Assembly: GCA_003612405.1 (NCBI GenBank)
Contig: RAYR01000015.1
Span: 1-64,000 of the forward strand
Reading direction: 5' to 3'
Length of the DNA stretch: 64,000 bases
Source: a bacterium 0.1xD8-71
Lineage (GTDB): Bacteria; Bacillota; Clostridia; Lachnospirales; Lachnospiraceae
A model generated the notes under the pieces. It saw nothing but the letters and a program-made list of their open reading frames with translations, was not told where the DNA came from and did not search any database. The position numbers and the translations under genes are program-made. Shown in pieces: positions 18,462 through 27,702 of the stretch (the stretch's first letter is position 1; each line of letters starts with the position of its first letter).

Positions 18462-19739
18462 ATGAAAACAATTAAGGGGAAGCTGCTGTTGATGCTTATG
18501 GCATTGACCTTCGTTTTATTGTTTGCAGCATCCATGATTGGTGCATTGGCAGTGGGGAAGGCCCAGGTTGGCAGTGCGCTTGTTGTGGGTATCCTGGCGG
18601 CAGCGACAGGTGCAGTGATAGTCGGTCTGGCGGCAGGAGCTGCATTTGGTAAAGTGCTGGCACCGATGATGGAGTTAAAACTCTTTGCGGCAGGTGATTT
18701 CAGTGAACAGCATGGACAGCCGGAAAGAACGGCTATGGCGGAAGGCTTTAAAGATGAGATGGAAGAAGTCAGCCAGGCGGCGCAGACGGTCAGACAGAAG
18801 ATGAAAGAGACGATTTCCGGAACCAGTGAAGAGGCGGCGGGTATTGAGGAAACGGCATCCCTGGCATATGGTGAGATGGCGGAATTAAATAATACGATAG
18901 ATGAAATGGATCAGGTCATGGAACGACTGATTGACAAGGTACGTGAGGCGGCCAACGTGACGCAGAGTATCAGCGAGGCCAGTACGGAGATAGGCACGGC
19001 GGTGACGGATGTGGCCAATAAGTCGGCTGAGTCGGCAGATGCATCGAAAGAAATTACGGGAAGGGCGGATGTGCTGTATGAGACTACGATTGCGGCCAAA
19101 CAGCAGGCCAGTGTGATTTATCACAGCGCGGAAGATGAATTGGAGAGCGCCCTGGAAGAGGTGGAAAAAATCGAACTGATCAAGGAACTGTCAGAGGAAA
19201 TCAGCGGTATTTCCAGCCAGACCAATCTGATTGCCTTAAATGCGGCAATTGAGGCGGCGAGAGCTGGTGAGGCAGGCAGAGGATTCGCGGTAGTGGCGGA
19301 TGAAGTAAGGAATCTGGCAGAGCACTCCCAGAATACGGTCGATAAGATTCAGAAGGTGATTGACGAGGTGGTGGATTCTGTTATGTCTCTAAAGGACAGT
19401 GCGGAAAAGCTGCTTGGTTTTATGAAAGATCATGTGATTGGTGACTATCATTCGATGGTGGATACGGCGCAGCAATATCAGAAAGATGCGGCTTTTTTTA
19501 ACGGGATAGCGGCGGATCTGGGTACTTCCGCAGAAATGATGGGGGCCTCTGTGGAGGAAATGCTTGCTTCCCTGCATGCCGTGACGGAATTAAACAGTGT
19601 GATTGTGGACGATGTGCGTGATGTGGCAACGGCCATGCAGAACAGCAATGTAGGCTGCGAGGAAATCCTGCGCAAGATGTCCATTTTAGAGAGAAGCAGC
19701 CGTTCACTCCAGGAAATTGTGGCAGGATTTAAGGTTTGA
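18462..19739 (+). CDS. Methyl-accepting chemotaxis protein without outer sensor domain
   Basis: 425-residue chemoreceptor. Two hydrophobic helices (about residues 7-30 and 37-62) are separated by only a few residues, so there is no extracellular ligand domain. The rest is cytoplasmic coiled coil with the signalling tip [25 protein letters not shown] domain is not obvious. It may sense membrane or cytoplasmic conditions or interact with other receptors. The ATG follows GGAGGG by 6 bases. Its last 11 bases overlap the convergent AGCS symporter gene. Confidence 0.9.
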   Translation: MKTIKGKLLLMLMALTFVLLFAASMIGALAVGKAQVGSALVVGILAAATGAVIVGLAAGAAFGKVLAPMMELKLFAAGDFSEQHGQPERTAMAEGFKDEMEEVSQAAQTVRQKMKETISGTSEEAAGIEETASLAYGEMAELNNTIDEMDQVMERLIDKVREAANVTQSISEASTEIGTAVTDVANKSAESADASKEITGRADVLYETTIAAKQQASVIYHSAEDELESALEEVEKIELIKELSEEISGISSQTNLIALNAAIEAARAGEAGRGFAVVADEVRNLAEHSQNTVDKIQKVIDEVVDSVMSLKDSAEKLLGFMKDHVIGDYHSMVDTAQQYQKDAAFFNGIAADLGTSAEMMGASVEEMLASLHAVTELNSVIVDDVRDVATAMQNSNVGCEEILRKMSILERSSRSLQEIVAGFKV

Positions 19740-21039
19740 TTTTCTGCCGGAGCATAAACAGAGCGAGTACATTGGGGATTACCATGAAAGCATTGATCAG
19801 ATCCGTACATTGCCAGACCAGCTGCATGGGTATGATTGCACCCAGATAAATCATTATGACATAGATTAGCTTATAGTACGGAATACCTTTGTTTCCCACA
19901 AGGTATTCCGTTGCTTTTTCGCCAAAATAAGACCAGCCGATCAGCGTGGTTACGGCGAAAGCGGCTAATGAAATTGTCAGGAAAGCGTTTCCTATGTAAG
20001 GCAGGTGTGCAAAAGCGGCGGCAGTCAGGTCTGTCTCTGCGACGCCGGCTGTGGAGGCAGGGTCATAGAGCATGTTTGAGACGATTACCAGGCCGGTGAT
20101 CAGGCACATGACGACCGTATCCCAGAAAACTGCCGTCATGGAAACATAGGCCTGGATATGGGGATCCTTTGTGCGGGAGGCAGCAGCGGCAATGGCGGAA
20201 GTCCCGATGCCGGCTTCGTTGGTAAAAAGCCCCCTGGCAATGCCGTAACGCACGGCATGCTGTACGGTCGCGCCGGCCACACCGCCTGCGATACCGGTAA
20301 AGGAAAAAGCGTCTTTGAGAATCCATAGGATGGCAGCCGGCAGCTGCCTGCGATAGAGAATTAAGAGCAGCAGACAGCCAAAGAGATAGAAAAAGCTGAT
20401 GGCAGGAACGGTGCGTTCACACAGATTGCCGATGCTTTTTACACCGCCTAAGATGACGGCGCCGGTCAGAAGTGCCAGAGCAATCCCCACAAAATGGGGA
20501 GAGAGACGGAAAGTGCCGGCAGCTGCCTGTGAGACAGAGTTTGCCTGTGTGGTACAGCCCACACCAAATGCGGCAATCAGCGTGCAGATGGCGTAAGCTC
20601 TTCCTGAAGTATATTTATGTAAACCGTTTTTGAGAACATACATAGGACCGCCTACATAGGTGCCGTCAGGACGACAGTCCCTGTAGAGGACACTCAGATA
20701 ACATTCGCTGTAGGCGGTAGCCATTCCCAGGATACCCGTAATCCAGCACCAGAAAACAGCGCCGGGGCCGCCCAGGGCCACAGCGGTGGAGACACCGATG
20801 ATATTGCCGGTGCCAAGTGTGGCTGCCAATGTGGTTGACAGGGCAGAAAACGGTGATAGATTGTGTGCGCCCTCATCCGTCCGCCCAAGTGATAACCGGA
20901 TGGCACGCCACAGACTGCGCTGCGGAAAATGCAGTTTAATCGTGAAATAAATATGAGTGCCCATCAGAAGCACCAAAAGAGGAAATCCCCAGAGGAAGTC
21001 ATTTGCCTGTTTAATCATATCCATAAAAGATTCGTCCAT
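19729..21039 (-). CDS. Sodium:amino acid symporter (AGCS family)
   Basis: 436-residue membrane protein of the alanine/glycine:cation symporter family that imports small amino acids with sodium. Family features include the N-terminal [18 protein letters not shown] helix, [33 protein letters not shown] and [16 protein letters not shown]. Length and about ten helices are normal. It is monocistronic on the minus strand and overlaps the convergent chemoreceptor gene by 11 bases at the 3' end. No glycine riboswitch was seen in the short leader. Confidence 0.93.
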   Translation of the reverse strand: MDESFMDMIKQANDFLWGFPLLVLLMGTHIYFTIKLHFPQRSLWRAIRLSLGRTDEGAHNLSPFSALSTTLAATLGTGNIIGVSTAVALGGPGAVFWCWITGILGMATAYSECYLSVLYRDCRPDGTYVGGPMYVLKNGLHKYTSGRAYAICTLIAAFGVGCTTQANSVSQAAAGTFRLSPHFVGIALALLTGAVILGGVKSIGNLCERTVPAISFFYLFGCLLLLILYRRQLPAAILWILKDAFSFTGIAGGVAGATVQHAVRYGIARGLFTNEAGIGTSAIAAAASRTKDPHIQAYVSMTAVFWDTVVMCLITGLVIVSNMLYDPASTAGVAETDLTAAAFAHLPYIGNAFLTISLAAFAVTTLIGWSYFGEKATEYLVGNKGIPYYKLIYVIMIYLGAIIPMQLVWQCTDLINAFMVIPNVLALFMLRQKIKP

Positions 21040-21127
21040 GCATATGCAGTTATCATATTATATAGAATCCGGTTCCTAAAAAGAACAAGGTTGTGATATA
21101 ATCTTCATGTAGGCAATGAGCAGTGCC

Positions 21128-21182
21128 AACATGTAAAAAACAAAATGGCAGCTTGCTGACAATTTTGTTTTTCTACATGTTG
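21128..21182. repeat. Long imperfect inverted repeat
   Basis: CAACATGTA at the left end pairs with TACATGTTG at the right end, and AAAAACAAAAT pairs with ATTTTGTTTTT inside, giving a stem of about 20 bp around a 14-base loop. A strong hairpin on either strand, it may terminate transcription or be a remnant of a small mobile repeat. Confidence 0.65.
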
Positions 21183-21187
21183 ATAGG

Positions 21188-21293
21188 GCGAAGCCCGTGA
21201 GCGAGGCAGAAGGCCGAGCGTCACTGCGGTGCGACGGGAGGCGAAGCCCGTGAGCGAGGCAGAAGGCCGAGCGTCACTGCGGTGCGACGGGAG
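21188..21293. repeat. Two tandem copies of a 53-bp GC-rich repeat
   Basis: Positions 21188-21240 and 21241-21293 are identical (GCGAAGCCCGTGAGCGAGGC at the start, TGCGACGGGAG at the end). There is no spacer. The GC content is much higher than the flanks. It follows the long inverted repeat directly and precedes a small hypothetical gene. Confidence 0.9.
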
Positions 21294-21325
21294 CAATTCA
21301 CGGGGAGAGGAGGCACCATCATTTC

Positions 21326-21700
21326 ATGAAAGAGAAGGCGTACGCCTGGGCGAAAGCGCTTTGTTATTATGCAGGAGAGGACGAGGCATTTCTTGAACAA
21401 TTCTGGAAGGCTCTTATACAATCTGAAGGCATATACCGAGAGTTTGTGTACTATCTGGAACATCAGAACTTCCTCTGTGAATATAAAATTCAGGGTTATA
21501 GCCTTGTAGACATTATGGTATGGCAGATGGATCATTTTAAAGCGCAGTTAGATCGGGGAAAGGACGATATGAAAAATAACGGGGATAAAATGCTTCTGAT
21601 GGCTTTTCATACCATGCTTGAGATGGAGCAGGATCCCACGCGCTATATTTTCAGTATGCAGAATGAGACCGGGACAGATTATCCGGGAAAATATGAATAA
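21326..21700 (+). CDS. Hypothetical protein, 124 residues
   Basis: Small, acidic, mostly helical cytoplasmic protein with no signal peptide, membrane helix or motif that I recognise. Aromatic-rich N-terminus (YAWAKALCYYAGEDEAFLEQFW) and MVWQMDHFKAQLDRGKDD mid-part look like packed helices. The ATG at 21326 has GGAGG about 14 bases upstream, a longer spacing than usual. It sits just after the 53-bp repeats and before the receiver-like regulator. Good codon structure supports a real gene. Confidence 0.65.
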   Translation: MKEKAYAWAKALCYYAGEDEAFLEQFWKALIQSEGIYREFVYYLEHQNFLCEYKIQGYSLVDIMVWQMDHFKAQLDRGKDDMKNNGDKMLLMAFHTMLEMEQDPTRYIFSMQNETGTDYPGKYE

Positions 21701-21838
21701 TGACAGATAACGATGCAAATTTTAGTCGGGTCAGTGAATGAGTCTTGCAGATTATATCTTAACAGGATAAACTGTCTATATAACTATGGATTAAGTTTTG
21801 TTACCTTGAGACGAGTTTGATCGTGCTTGGGGGGAGAT

Positions 21839-22648
21839 ATGCTTAGGGCTATGAAGGCTATTTTGGTATCAGGTGACGGTATATTCCGTAAAGTTTTATG
21901 TAATATATTTATAAAGATGAGGGGAGTTGAGTCAGTGAAAGAATTTGATGATCCGGCTCTCGTACTTGAATATGCCAGAAATAACCTGATAGCGCTTGCG
22001 GTATTGGATATCGAAATACTGGATAAGAAAAAGTCTGATCTGGACGGAGCCCTCAAGAGACTGTATCCTCATATAGTACTTATTTATATTAACTCAGCCG
22101 GCTATCAGGTGCTGGAAGGAATGAGGATTCGGGGCGATTACAGTGTCATGGTTTCTTTCAATCGGGCCGATGTCCTGAATATGGCGCGTAAGGTCAGACG
22201 TCAGGAGGAGCGGGAAAAGATCAGGGTAGTCATGTTTGGCAGGTTTCAGTTCTTTGTCAGTGGCCAGCTGGTGTATTTTGCAAATGCCAAGGCGAAAGAA
22301 TTACTGGCACTATGCCTGGATCACCGGGGCGGGGAAGTGTCCATGGAGGAGGCAGTAGACAAACTGTGGCCGGATCGGGCTTATGATGATAAGGTCAAGA
22401 AATTATATCGAAAAGCAGTGACTTCTTTGCAGGCGACTTTACGGGATGCGGGCGTGGAAAAGATTTTTATCAACAAAAGAGGAGCCTGCTATGTGAAAGT
22501 TGGAGACATTGAATGTGATTATTACCGTTTCCTGGAAAACAGAAATCGGGAGAAGTGCCTGTATGATGGAAGTTATTTGTTTGATTACGAGTGGGGTGAG
22601 GAGACATTGGCGCTTCTTGAGAGAATTTCCACGGATCTGAAAGTTTAG
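21839..22648 (+). CDS. Receiver-like / BTAD-type transcriptional regulator
   Basis: 269-residue cytoplasmic protein. Residues 1-115 resemble a response-regulator receiver (AILVSGDG at strand 1, ALAVLDIEI with a possible phospho-acceptor Asp), but the conserved Lys near its end is not apparent. Residues 125-220 are a winged-helix domain of the OmpR/SARP kind (IRVVMFGRFQFFVSGQLVYF, then KAKELLALCLDHRGGEVSMEE). Such proteins activate transcription. No kinase gene is linked. The ATG at 21839 follows GGGGGG. A nucleoid-associated protein gene follows after 30 bp. Confidence 0.75.
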   Translation: MLRAMKAILVSGDGIFRKVLCNIFIKMRGVESVKEFDDPALVLEYARNNLIALAVLDIEILDKKKSDLDGALKRLYPHIVLIYINSAGYQVLEGMRIRGDYSVMVSFNRADVLNMARKVRRQEEREKIRVVMFGRFQFFVSGQLVYFANAKAKELLALCLDHRGGEVSMEEAVDKLWPDRAYDDKVKKLYRKAVTSLQATLRDAGVEKIFINKRGACYVKVGDIECDYYRFLENRNREKCLYDGSYLFDYEWGEETLALLERISTDLKV

Positions 22649-22678
22649 ATTACATAAGATAACAGGAGTTATAATATA

Positions 22679-23704
22679 ATGAACAAAGAGGATATCAGAA
22701 TCAAAAAAATCATTGTACATATCATGGATTCTACTATAGGTATGCCGGTCCTGTCCGATACGGAGCTTGTCTATGGATCCGAGGTAGCCGAGTTTGTACG
22801 AGAACATATTGCAAAGATTGGTTCCGGGGATGATGTCAAGGAGTGTCGTTTTTATCAGCAAGAGTCGGAAATCTATAAGATGCTCACCGAGTATGATGAC
22901 CAGGATTTTGTGGAAATGAGTAAGACTGCCGCGGGACTGCTGTATGAGATTATGGGCAGCAATATTGATATTCCGGCGGCGGATCTTCTGGTGGTGCGTT
23001 TCCGGGAGAAAGAGACAGAGTATCTGGCGTTTCTTAAGATGAATTACAAATCGCTCTACACCCACAGAACCATGCCGTCGGCCGAGGGGGAGGGCAACAG
23101 CAATGAGATCATCCGCCATAAATCCATCCTGCCTTCCGAGAGCCAGCGTCTTTCAGAGGCGGCTGTTATCAGACTGGATGACCTGGCGTTGTGGGTGATG
23201 GAAAAAAAGTATGAGGTCAATGGTGAGAAGGTCAATTACTTTTCCTACCTGTTCCTGAAGTGCAGCTCCCACCTGTCGCATAAGTCGAAACTGTCCATTG
23301 TCAGCCGTGCGGTGGAGAGCGTACAAAAAGATGGATTTGACGATACGGAGCGCTTTGAAAAGCAGATGCGTGCCAAGCAGATTCTACAGGAGGAAATCCA
23401 GGAAAACGGTGGATTTGTAGTGGAGGAGATTGCGGAGAAGATTTTTGACGACCAGCCGGAATTAAAAACAGCTTTTCAGGATAAGATGGAAAAGTATGAC
23501 ATGGTGAAGGAAAAGATTGAGCCCCAGAGTGAAAATACGGTGCGTAAATTACAGAGTCAGCATCTTTATACAGATACGGGGATTGAGATTAAAATACCGA
23601 TGGAACAGTATAAGAATCCCCGGAGCGTTGAATTTATTACGAATCCGGACGGGACAGTGTCGGTACTGATCAAGAATATCGAGCATCTGGAGGCAAAAAT
23701 GTAG
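22679..23704 (+). CDS. Nucleoid-associated protein (NA37/YejK family)
   Basis: 341-residue cytoplasmic protein of the 37-kDa nucleoid-associated family, which binds the chromosome in Proteobacteria; the role in Firmicutes is not established. Typical features are the N-terminal IKKIIVHIMDS and LSDTELVYGSEVAEFVREHI, the central FLKMNYKSLYTH and the C-terminal EIKIPMEQYKNPRSVEFITN ending. Start codon ATG at 22679 after AACAGGAG. It probably forms a transcription unit with the regulator upstream and the Mbeg1-like gene downstream. Confidence 0.88.
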   Translation: MNKEDIRIKKIIVHIMDSTIGMPVLSDTELVYGSEVAEFVREHIAKIGSGDDVKECRFYQQESEIYKMLTEYDDQDFVEMSKTAAGLLYEIMGSNIDIPAADLLVVRFREKETEYLAFLKMNYKSLYTHRTMPSAEGEGNSNEIIRHKSILPSESQRLSEAAVIRLDDLALWVMEKKYEVNGEKVNYFSYLFLKCSSHLSHKSKLSIVSRAVESVQKDGFDDTERFEKQMRAKQILQEEIQENGGFVVEEIAEKIFDDQPELKTAFQDKMEKYDMVKEKIEPQSENTVRKLQSQHLYTDTGIEIKIPMEQYKNPRSVEFITNPDGTVSVLIKNIEHLEAKM

Positions 23705-23731
23705 GTAAGCAGGCAGAGAGGGACACAGCAT

Positions 23732-24901
23732 ATGGGTACGATTCTGGATTATCTGAAAGAATATGGAGATTATTCCCTGGAGGAAAAACCTTTCAGCGAT
23801 GTAGACAGCCTGGTTCTTTGCCAGTTTGTATACTTAAAGTTTGACGGGCTGGTGCCTGGGCCGGGAGAGGAGCACGGTGCTGTCACAGTGCAGGAACTGG
23901 CGGCGCATCCGGACTATGATCATCTTTATGGGGATGAGCGTTACCGAAAGGATAATACGGCACTTTTCCAGAAAATCTATAAGAGCAGGCGTTTTGGAAC
24001 TATGAAACTATGGAATTATGTAAACCTTATTGAACCGGAGCAGGAGACCCAGTTCTCAGCGGTCGTCTTTGGACTTTCAGAGGAGCTGTCCTATGTGGGA
24101 TTCCGGGGAACAGACGAGAGTATTGTGGGCTGGAAAGAAGACCTGAATCTGGCTTTTTCAGAGCCGGTACCTGGACAGCGCCTGAGTGTAAGTTATTTAG
24201 AGCAGGCGGCACAGACGATTCAGAGCGGCCTGTATGTGGGCGGTCATTCTAAAGGCGGCAATCTGGCAGTCTATGCATCCATGAATTGTAGTGCCGGGGT
24301 GCGGGAGAGAATTGACAGGATATATGATCATGACGGGCCGGGTTTTCGGCCGGAGGTCAGACAAAAGAGTGCCTATGAGGAGATTGCGGGCAGGATTTAT
24401 AAGACGGTTCCCCGCTCTTCCTGTGTGGGTATGCTTCTCTATACGGAGGAAAATTATAAGGTGGTGGAGAGTAAGACAATCGGTCTGGCGCAGCACAATC
24501 CTTATACATGGCTTATCCGGGATGATAACTTCAAAATTGTGGAGGAGATTCGTGCGGGGCGTAAGTTTATGGACCAGGCCCTCAATGAATGGATTCTTTC
24601 ACTGGACCAGGAACAGATGCATACCTTTGTGGATACCTTATACCGGGTAGTACAGGCATCTGAGACAGATAACCTGATTGATTTTACAGCCAACTGGTTA
24701 AAGAGCATCCATAAAATCGGCACAGCCCTGAAGGAAGTGGACCGGGACACGGCAGATGTGATCGTGCAGATTATGCGGGCCTTGTTTGAGGTGCTGTCCG
24801 CCCATGCCAAAGAACAGGTTAAAAGTAAGCGGGAATTGCAGAAAAACAAGTTTGAGGAAGGCGTCAGCCAATTGGAGCAGTATTTTAGGAAAGAGCGATA
24901 A
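23732..24901 (+). CDS. Mbeg1-like (DUF2974) alpha/beta hydrolase
   Basis: 389-residue protein with a lipase-like fold. The N-terminal part (FSDVDSLVLCQFVYLKFD) is typical of DUF2974, and the nucleophile elbow GHSKGGNLAVY with Ser and a following YDHDGPGF segment mark an alpha/beta hydrolase. The C-terminal 100 residues are helical and charged. It has no signal peptide, so it acts inside the cell; substrate unknown. It follows the nucleoid-associated protein by 27 bp and overlaps the convergent amidotransferase by 17 bp. Confidence 0.88.
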   Translation: MGTILDYLKEYGDYSLEEKPFSDVDSLVLCQFVYLKFDGLVPGPGEEHGAVTVQELAAHPDYDHLYGDERYRKDNTALFQKIYKSRRFGTMKLWNYVNLIEPEQETQFSAVVFGLSEELSYVGFRGTDESIVGWKEDLNLAFSEPVPGQRLSVSYLEQAAQTIQSGLYVGGHSKGGNLAVYASMNCSAGVRERIDRIYDHDGPGFRPEVRQKSAYEEIAGRIYKTVPRSSCVGMLLYTEENYKVVESKTIGLAQHNPYTWLIRDDNFKIVEEIRAGRKFMDQALNEWILSLDQEQMHTFVDTLYRVVQASETDNLIDFTANWLKSIHKIGTALKEVDRDTADVIVQIMRALFEVLSAHAKEQVKSKRELQKNKFEEGVSQLEQYFRKER

Positions 24902-25523
24902 AGTATCGGAACAGTGCTTCCCCGCCTTGTTCCCAGAAACGTTCCGGATGCCACTGGACAGCAAACAGAGGCAGAAAGCGGTGGAACAGTCCTTCTATGG
25001 TAGTGTCCCCGGCGCGGCAGGCACAGACCAGGCCTTCTCCCAGACGGTCGACGGCCTGGTGATGGGCAGAGTTTACCAGGGTACTGCTGCCATAGAGATC
25101 ATAAAAGAAATCTTTGCGGTCAAGTACACTGTGATAGACATAGTGTGTCTGGTCTTTTCCTATCCATTTATGACGGTCTGCGGCAGCAATGTGCTGATTG
25201 ATACTGCCGCCAAAGTGGACATTGATGATCTGAAGACCTTTGCAGATACCCAGGACGGGTTTATGCTGTGCCACATAAAGAGAGAGGGCATCGAATTGCA
25301 GTATGTCCAGTTCTGTGTCTATCTGACGGGAGCCATGATCTGTCTGGCCGAAGAAGGCAGGTGTGATATCACCGCCCCCGGGCAGAAGCAGATGACTTGC
25401 GCATGCTGCTTTTTCGGGATCCAGGGTGGTCTCACAGGGAATATCCAGCCGCCGGAGGGCGGCTTCATAATTGACAGTGTCTTTGCTACGGCCAAGAATG
25501 GCAACGGAAGGGGAAGGATGCAT
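24885..25523 (-). CDS. Class I glutamine amidotransferase-like hydrolase (peptidase C26, PuuD-like)
   Basis: 212-residue cytoplasmic enzyme. The catalytic triad is visible: Cys in the nucleophile elbow LGICKGLQ, and His and Glu in AVQWHPERFW. The oxyanion part LLLPGGGD and the HHQAVD motif near residue 155 place it in the gamma-glutamyl-GABA hydrolase group rather than with biosynthetic subunits. It would cleave a gamma-glutamyl amide or peptide. The ATG follows AAAGGAAC. It is a single gene converging on the Mbeg1-like gene. Confidence 0.9.
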   Translation of the reverse strand: MHPSPSVAILGRSKDTVNYEAALRRLDIPCETTLDPEKAACASHLLLPGGGDITPAFFGQTDHGSRQIDTELDILQFDALSLYVAQHKPVLGICKGLQIINVHFGGSINQHIAAADRHKWIGKDQTHYVYHSVLDRKDFFYDLYGSSTLVNSAHHQAVDRLGEGLVCACRAGDTTIEGLFHRFLPLFAVQWHPERFWEQGGEALFRYFIALS

Positions 25524-25744
25524 GGGAATGTTCCTTTCTGGTGCATTGTAAAATGAAGATATACTATAGTTTATGTGTGATGTCTGTATTTGTCAGACTG
25601 CAAATGGAAAAATTATGGCAGATAATGAAAAATAACCGTTGCTTTATGGGAAAGTTTCCAATATACTTTTAGGTAACATTAAAATATTTTAACAAAAGAG
25701 AAATAAAATACAAATGTAAATTTGAAAAAGGGAAGGTAAGGCGT

Positions 25745-27253
25745 ATGGCAAAGTTATTTATCAATGAAAGAAACAAAATGGGCCACATCAATCCGGAAAT
25801 TTATGGCCACTTTTCAGAGCATCTGGGAAGATGTATTTACGAGGGCCTGTATGTAGGGGAAAACTCGGACATTCCCAACGTGAATGGCATGCGTAAGGAT
25901 GTAGTGGAAGCATTGAAGGAGATGCAGATTCCGGTACTGCGCTGGCCGGGCGGATGTTTCGCAGACGAGTACCACTGGAAAGACGGCATAGGTCCTAAAG
26001 AGGAACGTAAGAAGATGATCAATACCCATTGGGGCGGCGTCGTGGAGGATAACAGCTTTGGTACGCATGAGTTTTTTGAGTTGTGTGAGCAGCTGGGCTG
26101 TAAGACCTATGTGAATGGCAATGTGGGAAGCGGCACGGTACAGGAGATGAGTGAGTGGGTGGAGTATATCACCTTTGACGGTGTCTCACCGATGGCGGAT
26201 CTGCGTAAGAAGAATGGTCATGAGAAGCCCTGGAAGATAGATTATTTCGGAATCGGTAACGAGAACTGGGGCTGCGGCGGCAATATGACGCCGGAGTATT
26301 ATGCCAATCTGTATAGAAGATATCAGACCTATGTGAGACAGTATCATGCGGATAAGCCAGTTAAGAAAGTCTGCGGCGGCGCCAACGGGGACGAATATTA
26401 CTGGACGAAAAAGGTGATGGATACCTGTTTTGAAATGCCGCAGCCGCCAGCGGCCCACGGCTATATGGATGGACTGTCCCTGCATTATTATGTGGTTCCG
26501 GGTGTGTGGGAGCATAAAGGAAGCGCTACCCGGTTTGATGAGAACGATTGGTATAAGACGCTCAAAAAAGCAGTCTTCATGAAAGAGCTAGTGGAGCGTC
26601 ATGGTGCTATTATGGATCAGTATGATCCGCACAAGGAGATTGGAATGATCGTGGATGAATGGGGATGCTGGTTTGATGTGGAACCAGGCACAAACCCGGG
26701 ATTCCTGTATCAGCAGAATACCATGAGAGATGCCCTGGTAGCGGGTGTTACCTTAAATATCTTCAACAAACATTGTGACCGTGTGAAAATGGCATGCATT
26801 GCGCAGACGGTCAATGTGTTACAGTCCGTGATCCTGACAGAAGGACCGAAGATGATTCTCACCCCCACGTACCATGTGTTCCATATGTATAAACATCATC
26901 AGGATGCGGATCTGGTGGAGAGCTTCCTTGAGGGCAATAAAATGATCGGAACGGATCAGGACTGTCAGGTACCGTTCTTGAATGAGTCTGTTTCTGTGGA
27001 TAAGGACGGTTGTGTGAAGGTGACGCTTACGAACCTTTCCGTCAGCGAAGATGCACCTGTGGAGATGTCCTTTATGTCTCTTGTGCCGCAGGAGATTACC
27101 GGTACGATTCTGCGGGGAGAAATGCATGCCTGCAATACGTTCGAGGAGCCTGAGCAGGTGAAGGAAGAGAACTTTAACGCTTATGAGGTAACAGACGGTG
27201 TGATCAGTTTTACGGCACCGGCCGGCAGTGTGATCAGCTTCCGCATCCGTTAG
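25745..27253 (+). CDS. abfA: Alpha-N-arabinofuranosidase (GH51)
   Basis: Releases terminal arabinofuranose from arabino-oligosaccharides inside the cell; no signal peptide. The 502-residue length, early [14 protein letters not shown] segment and [13 protein letters not shown] loop are typical. Acid/base Glu173 lies in [11 protein letters not shown] and nucleophile Glu305 in IVDEWG. The C-terminal 120 residues form the beta-sandwich domain. The ATG follows GGAAGGTAAGGCGT. The 220-bp AT-rich leader holds the promoter, but I could not pick unique boxes or an operator. No arabinose transport genes are adjacent, so the gene is an isolated plant-polysaccharide function. Confidence 0.96.
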   Translation: MAKLFINERNKMGHINPEIYGHFSEHLGRCIYEGLYVGENSDIPNVNGMRKDVVEALKEMQIPVLRWPGGCFADEYHWKDGIGPKEERKKMINTHWGGVVEDNSFGTHEFFELCEQLGCKTYVNGNVGSGTVQEMSEWVEYITFDGVSPMADLRKKNGHEKPWKIDYFGIGNENWGCGGNMTPEYYANLYRRYQTYVRQYHADKPVKKVCGGANGDEYYWTKKVMDTCFEMPQPPAAHGYMDGLSLHYYVVPGVWEHKGSATRFDENDWYKTLKKAVFMKELVERHGAIMDQYDPHKEIGMIVDEWGCWFDVEPGTNPGFLYQQNTMRDALVAGVTLNIFNKHCDRVKMACIAQTVNVLQSVILTEGPKMILTPTYHVFHMYKHHQDADLVESFLEGNKMIGTDQDCQVPFLNESVSVDKDGCVKVTLTNLSVSEDAPVEMSFMSLVPQEITGTILRGEMHACNTFEEPEQVKEENFNAYEVTDGVISFTAPAGSVISFRIR

Positions 27254-27283
27254 GATTGCAGGAAATACAAGGAGGTACAGGTT

Positions 27284-27571
27284 ATGGAGAGCGGGATAAA
27301 GCGTCCCTGTCGCAGGTGTCTCACCAGAGACATGGATCAGAAAGAATACTTTGAAAATCTGCATGCCTATATCGCCAATCTGGAGGAAGAAGTAAAAGTC
27401 AATGAGCCGCTTTATGAAAGGCGGCTCTTGGTCTGCAAGTCCTGTGATCTTCTGTATGACGGTATGTGCAGGGCCTGTGGATGTTATGTGGAATTGCGCG
27501 CAGTCATAAAAAAGAACAGTTGTCCTTATGATAAATGGATGGCCGTTCCGGTATCTGATTGTTCTGAATAA
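27284..27571 (+). CDS. DUF6171-type cysteine-rich small protein
   Basis: 95-residue cytoplasmic protein with three Cys pairs: CRRC near the N-terminus, CKSC in the middle and CRACGC later, plus a Cys near the end (NSCPYDKW). The spacing suggests a zinc or Fe-S site. It matches my recollection of the DUF6171 family of Clostridia, whose function is unknown. The ATG follows AAGGAGG. It starts 30 bp after abfA and is probably cotranscribed with it. Confidence 0.8.
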   Translation: MESGIKRPCRRCLTRDMDQKEYFENLHAYIANLEEEVKVNEPLYERRLLVCKSCDLLYDGMCRACGCYVELRAVIKKNSCPYDKWMAVPVSDCSE

Positions 27572-27613
27572 GCCTAATTATTTCAAGAATATCTAAAATA
27601 ATTCAAAATTAAA

Positions 27614-27642
27614 TTGACTCCATTGTCATGCTGTTGTACAAT
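27614..27642 (+). promoter_or_regulatory. Promoter of the GGDEF protein gene
   Basis: TTGACT (27614-27619), 17-bp spacer, TACAAT (27637-27642), 60 bases before the start codon. Close to the housekeeping sigma consensus. Confidence 0.8.
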
Positions 27643-27702
27643 ATGAACATAAGATGATGAATCAGACAGAAAAAATAGGCAAAATGCTCAAAAGGAAGAA
27701 AG

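Noticed and set aside
21040-21127. Glycine riboswitch before the AGCS symporter
   Set aside because: The leader is short and lacks any recognisable aptamer pattern.
21188-21293. Possible CRISPR array
   Set aside because: Two identical 53-bp units lie head to tail with no spacer, and no cas genes are near.
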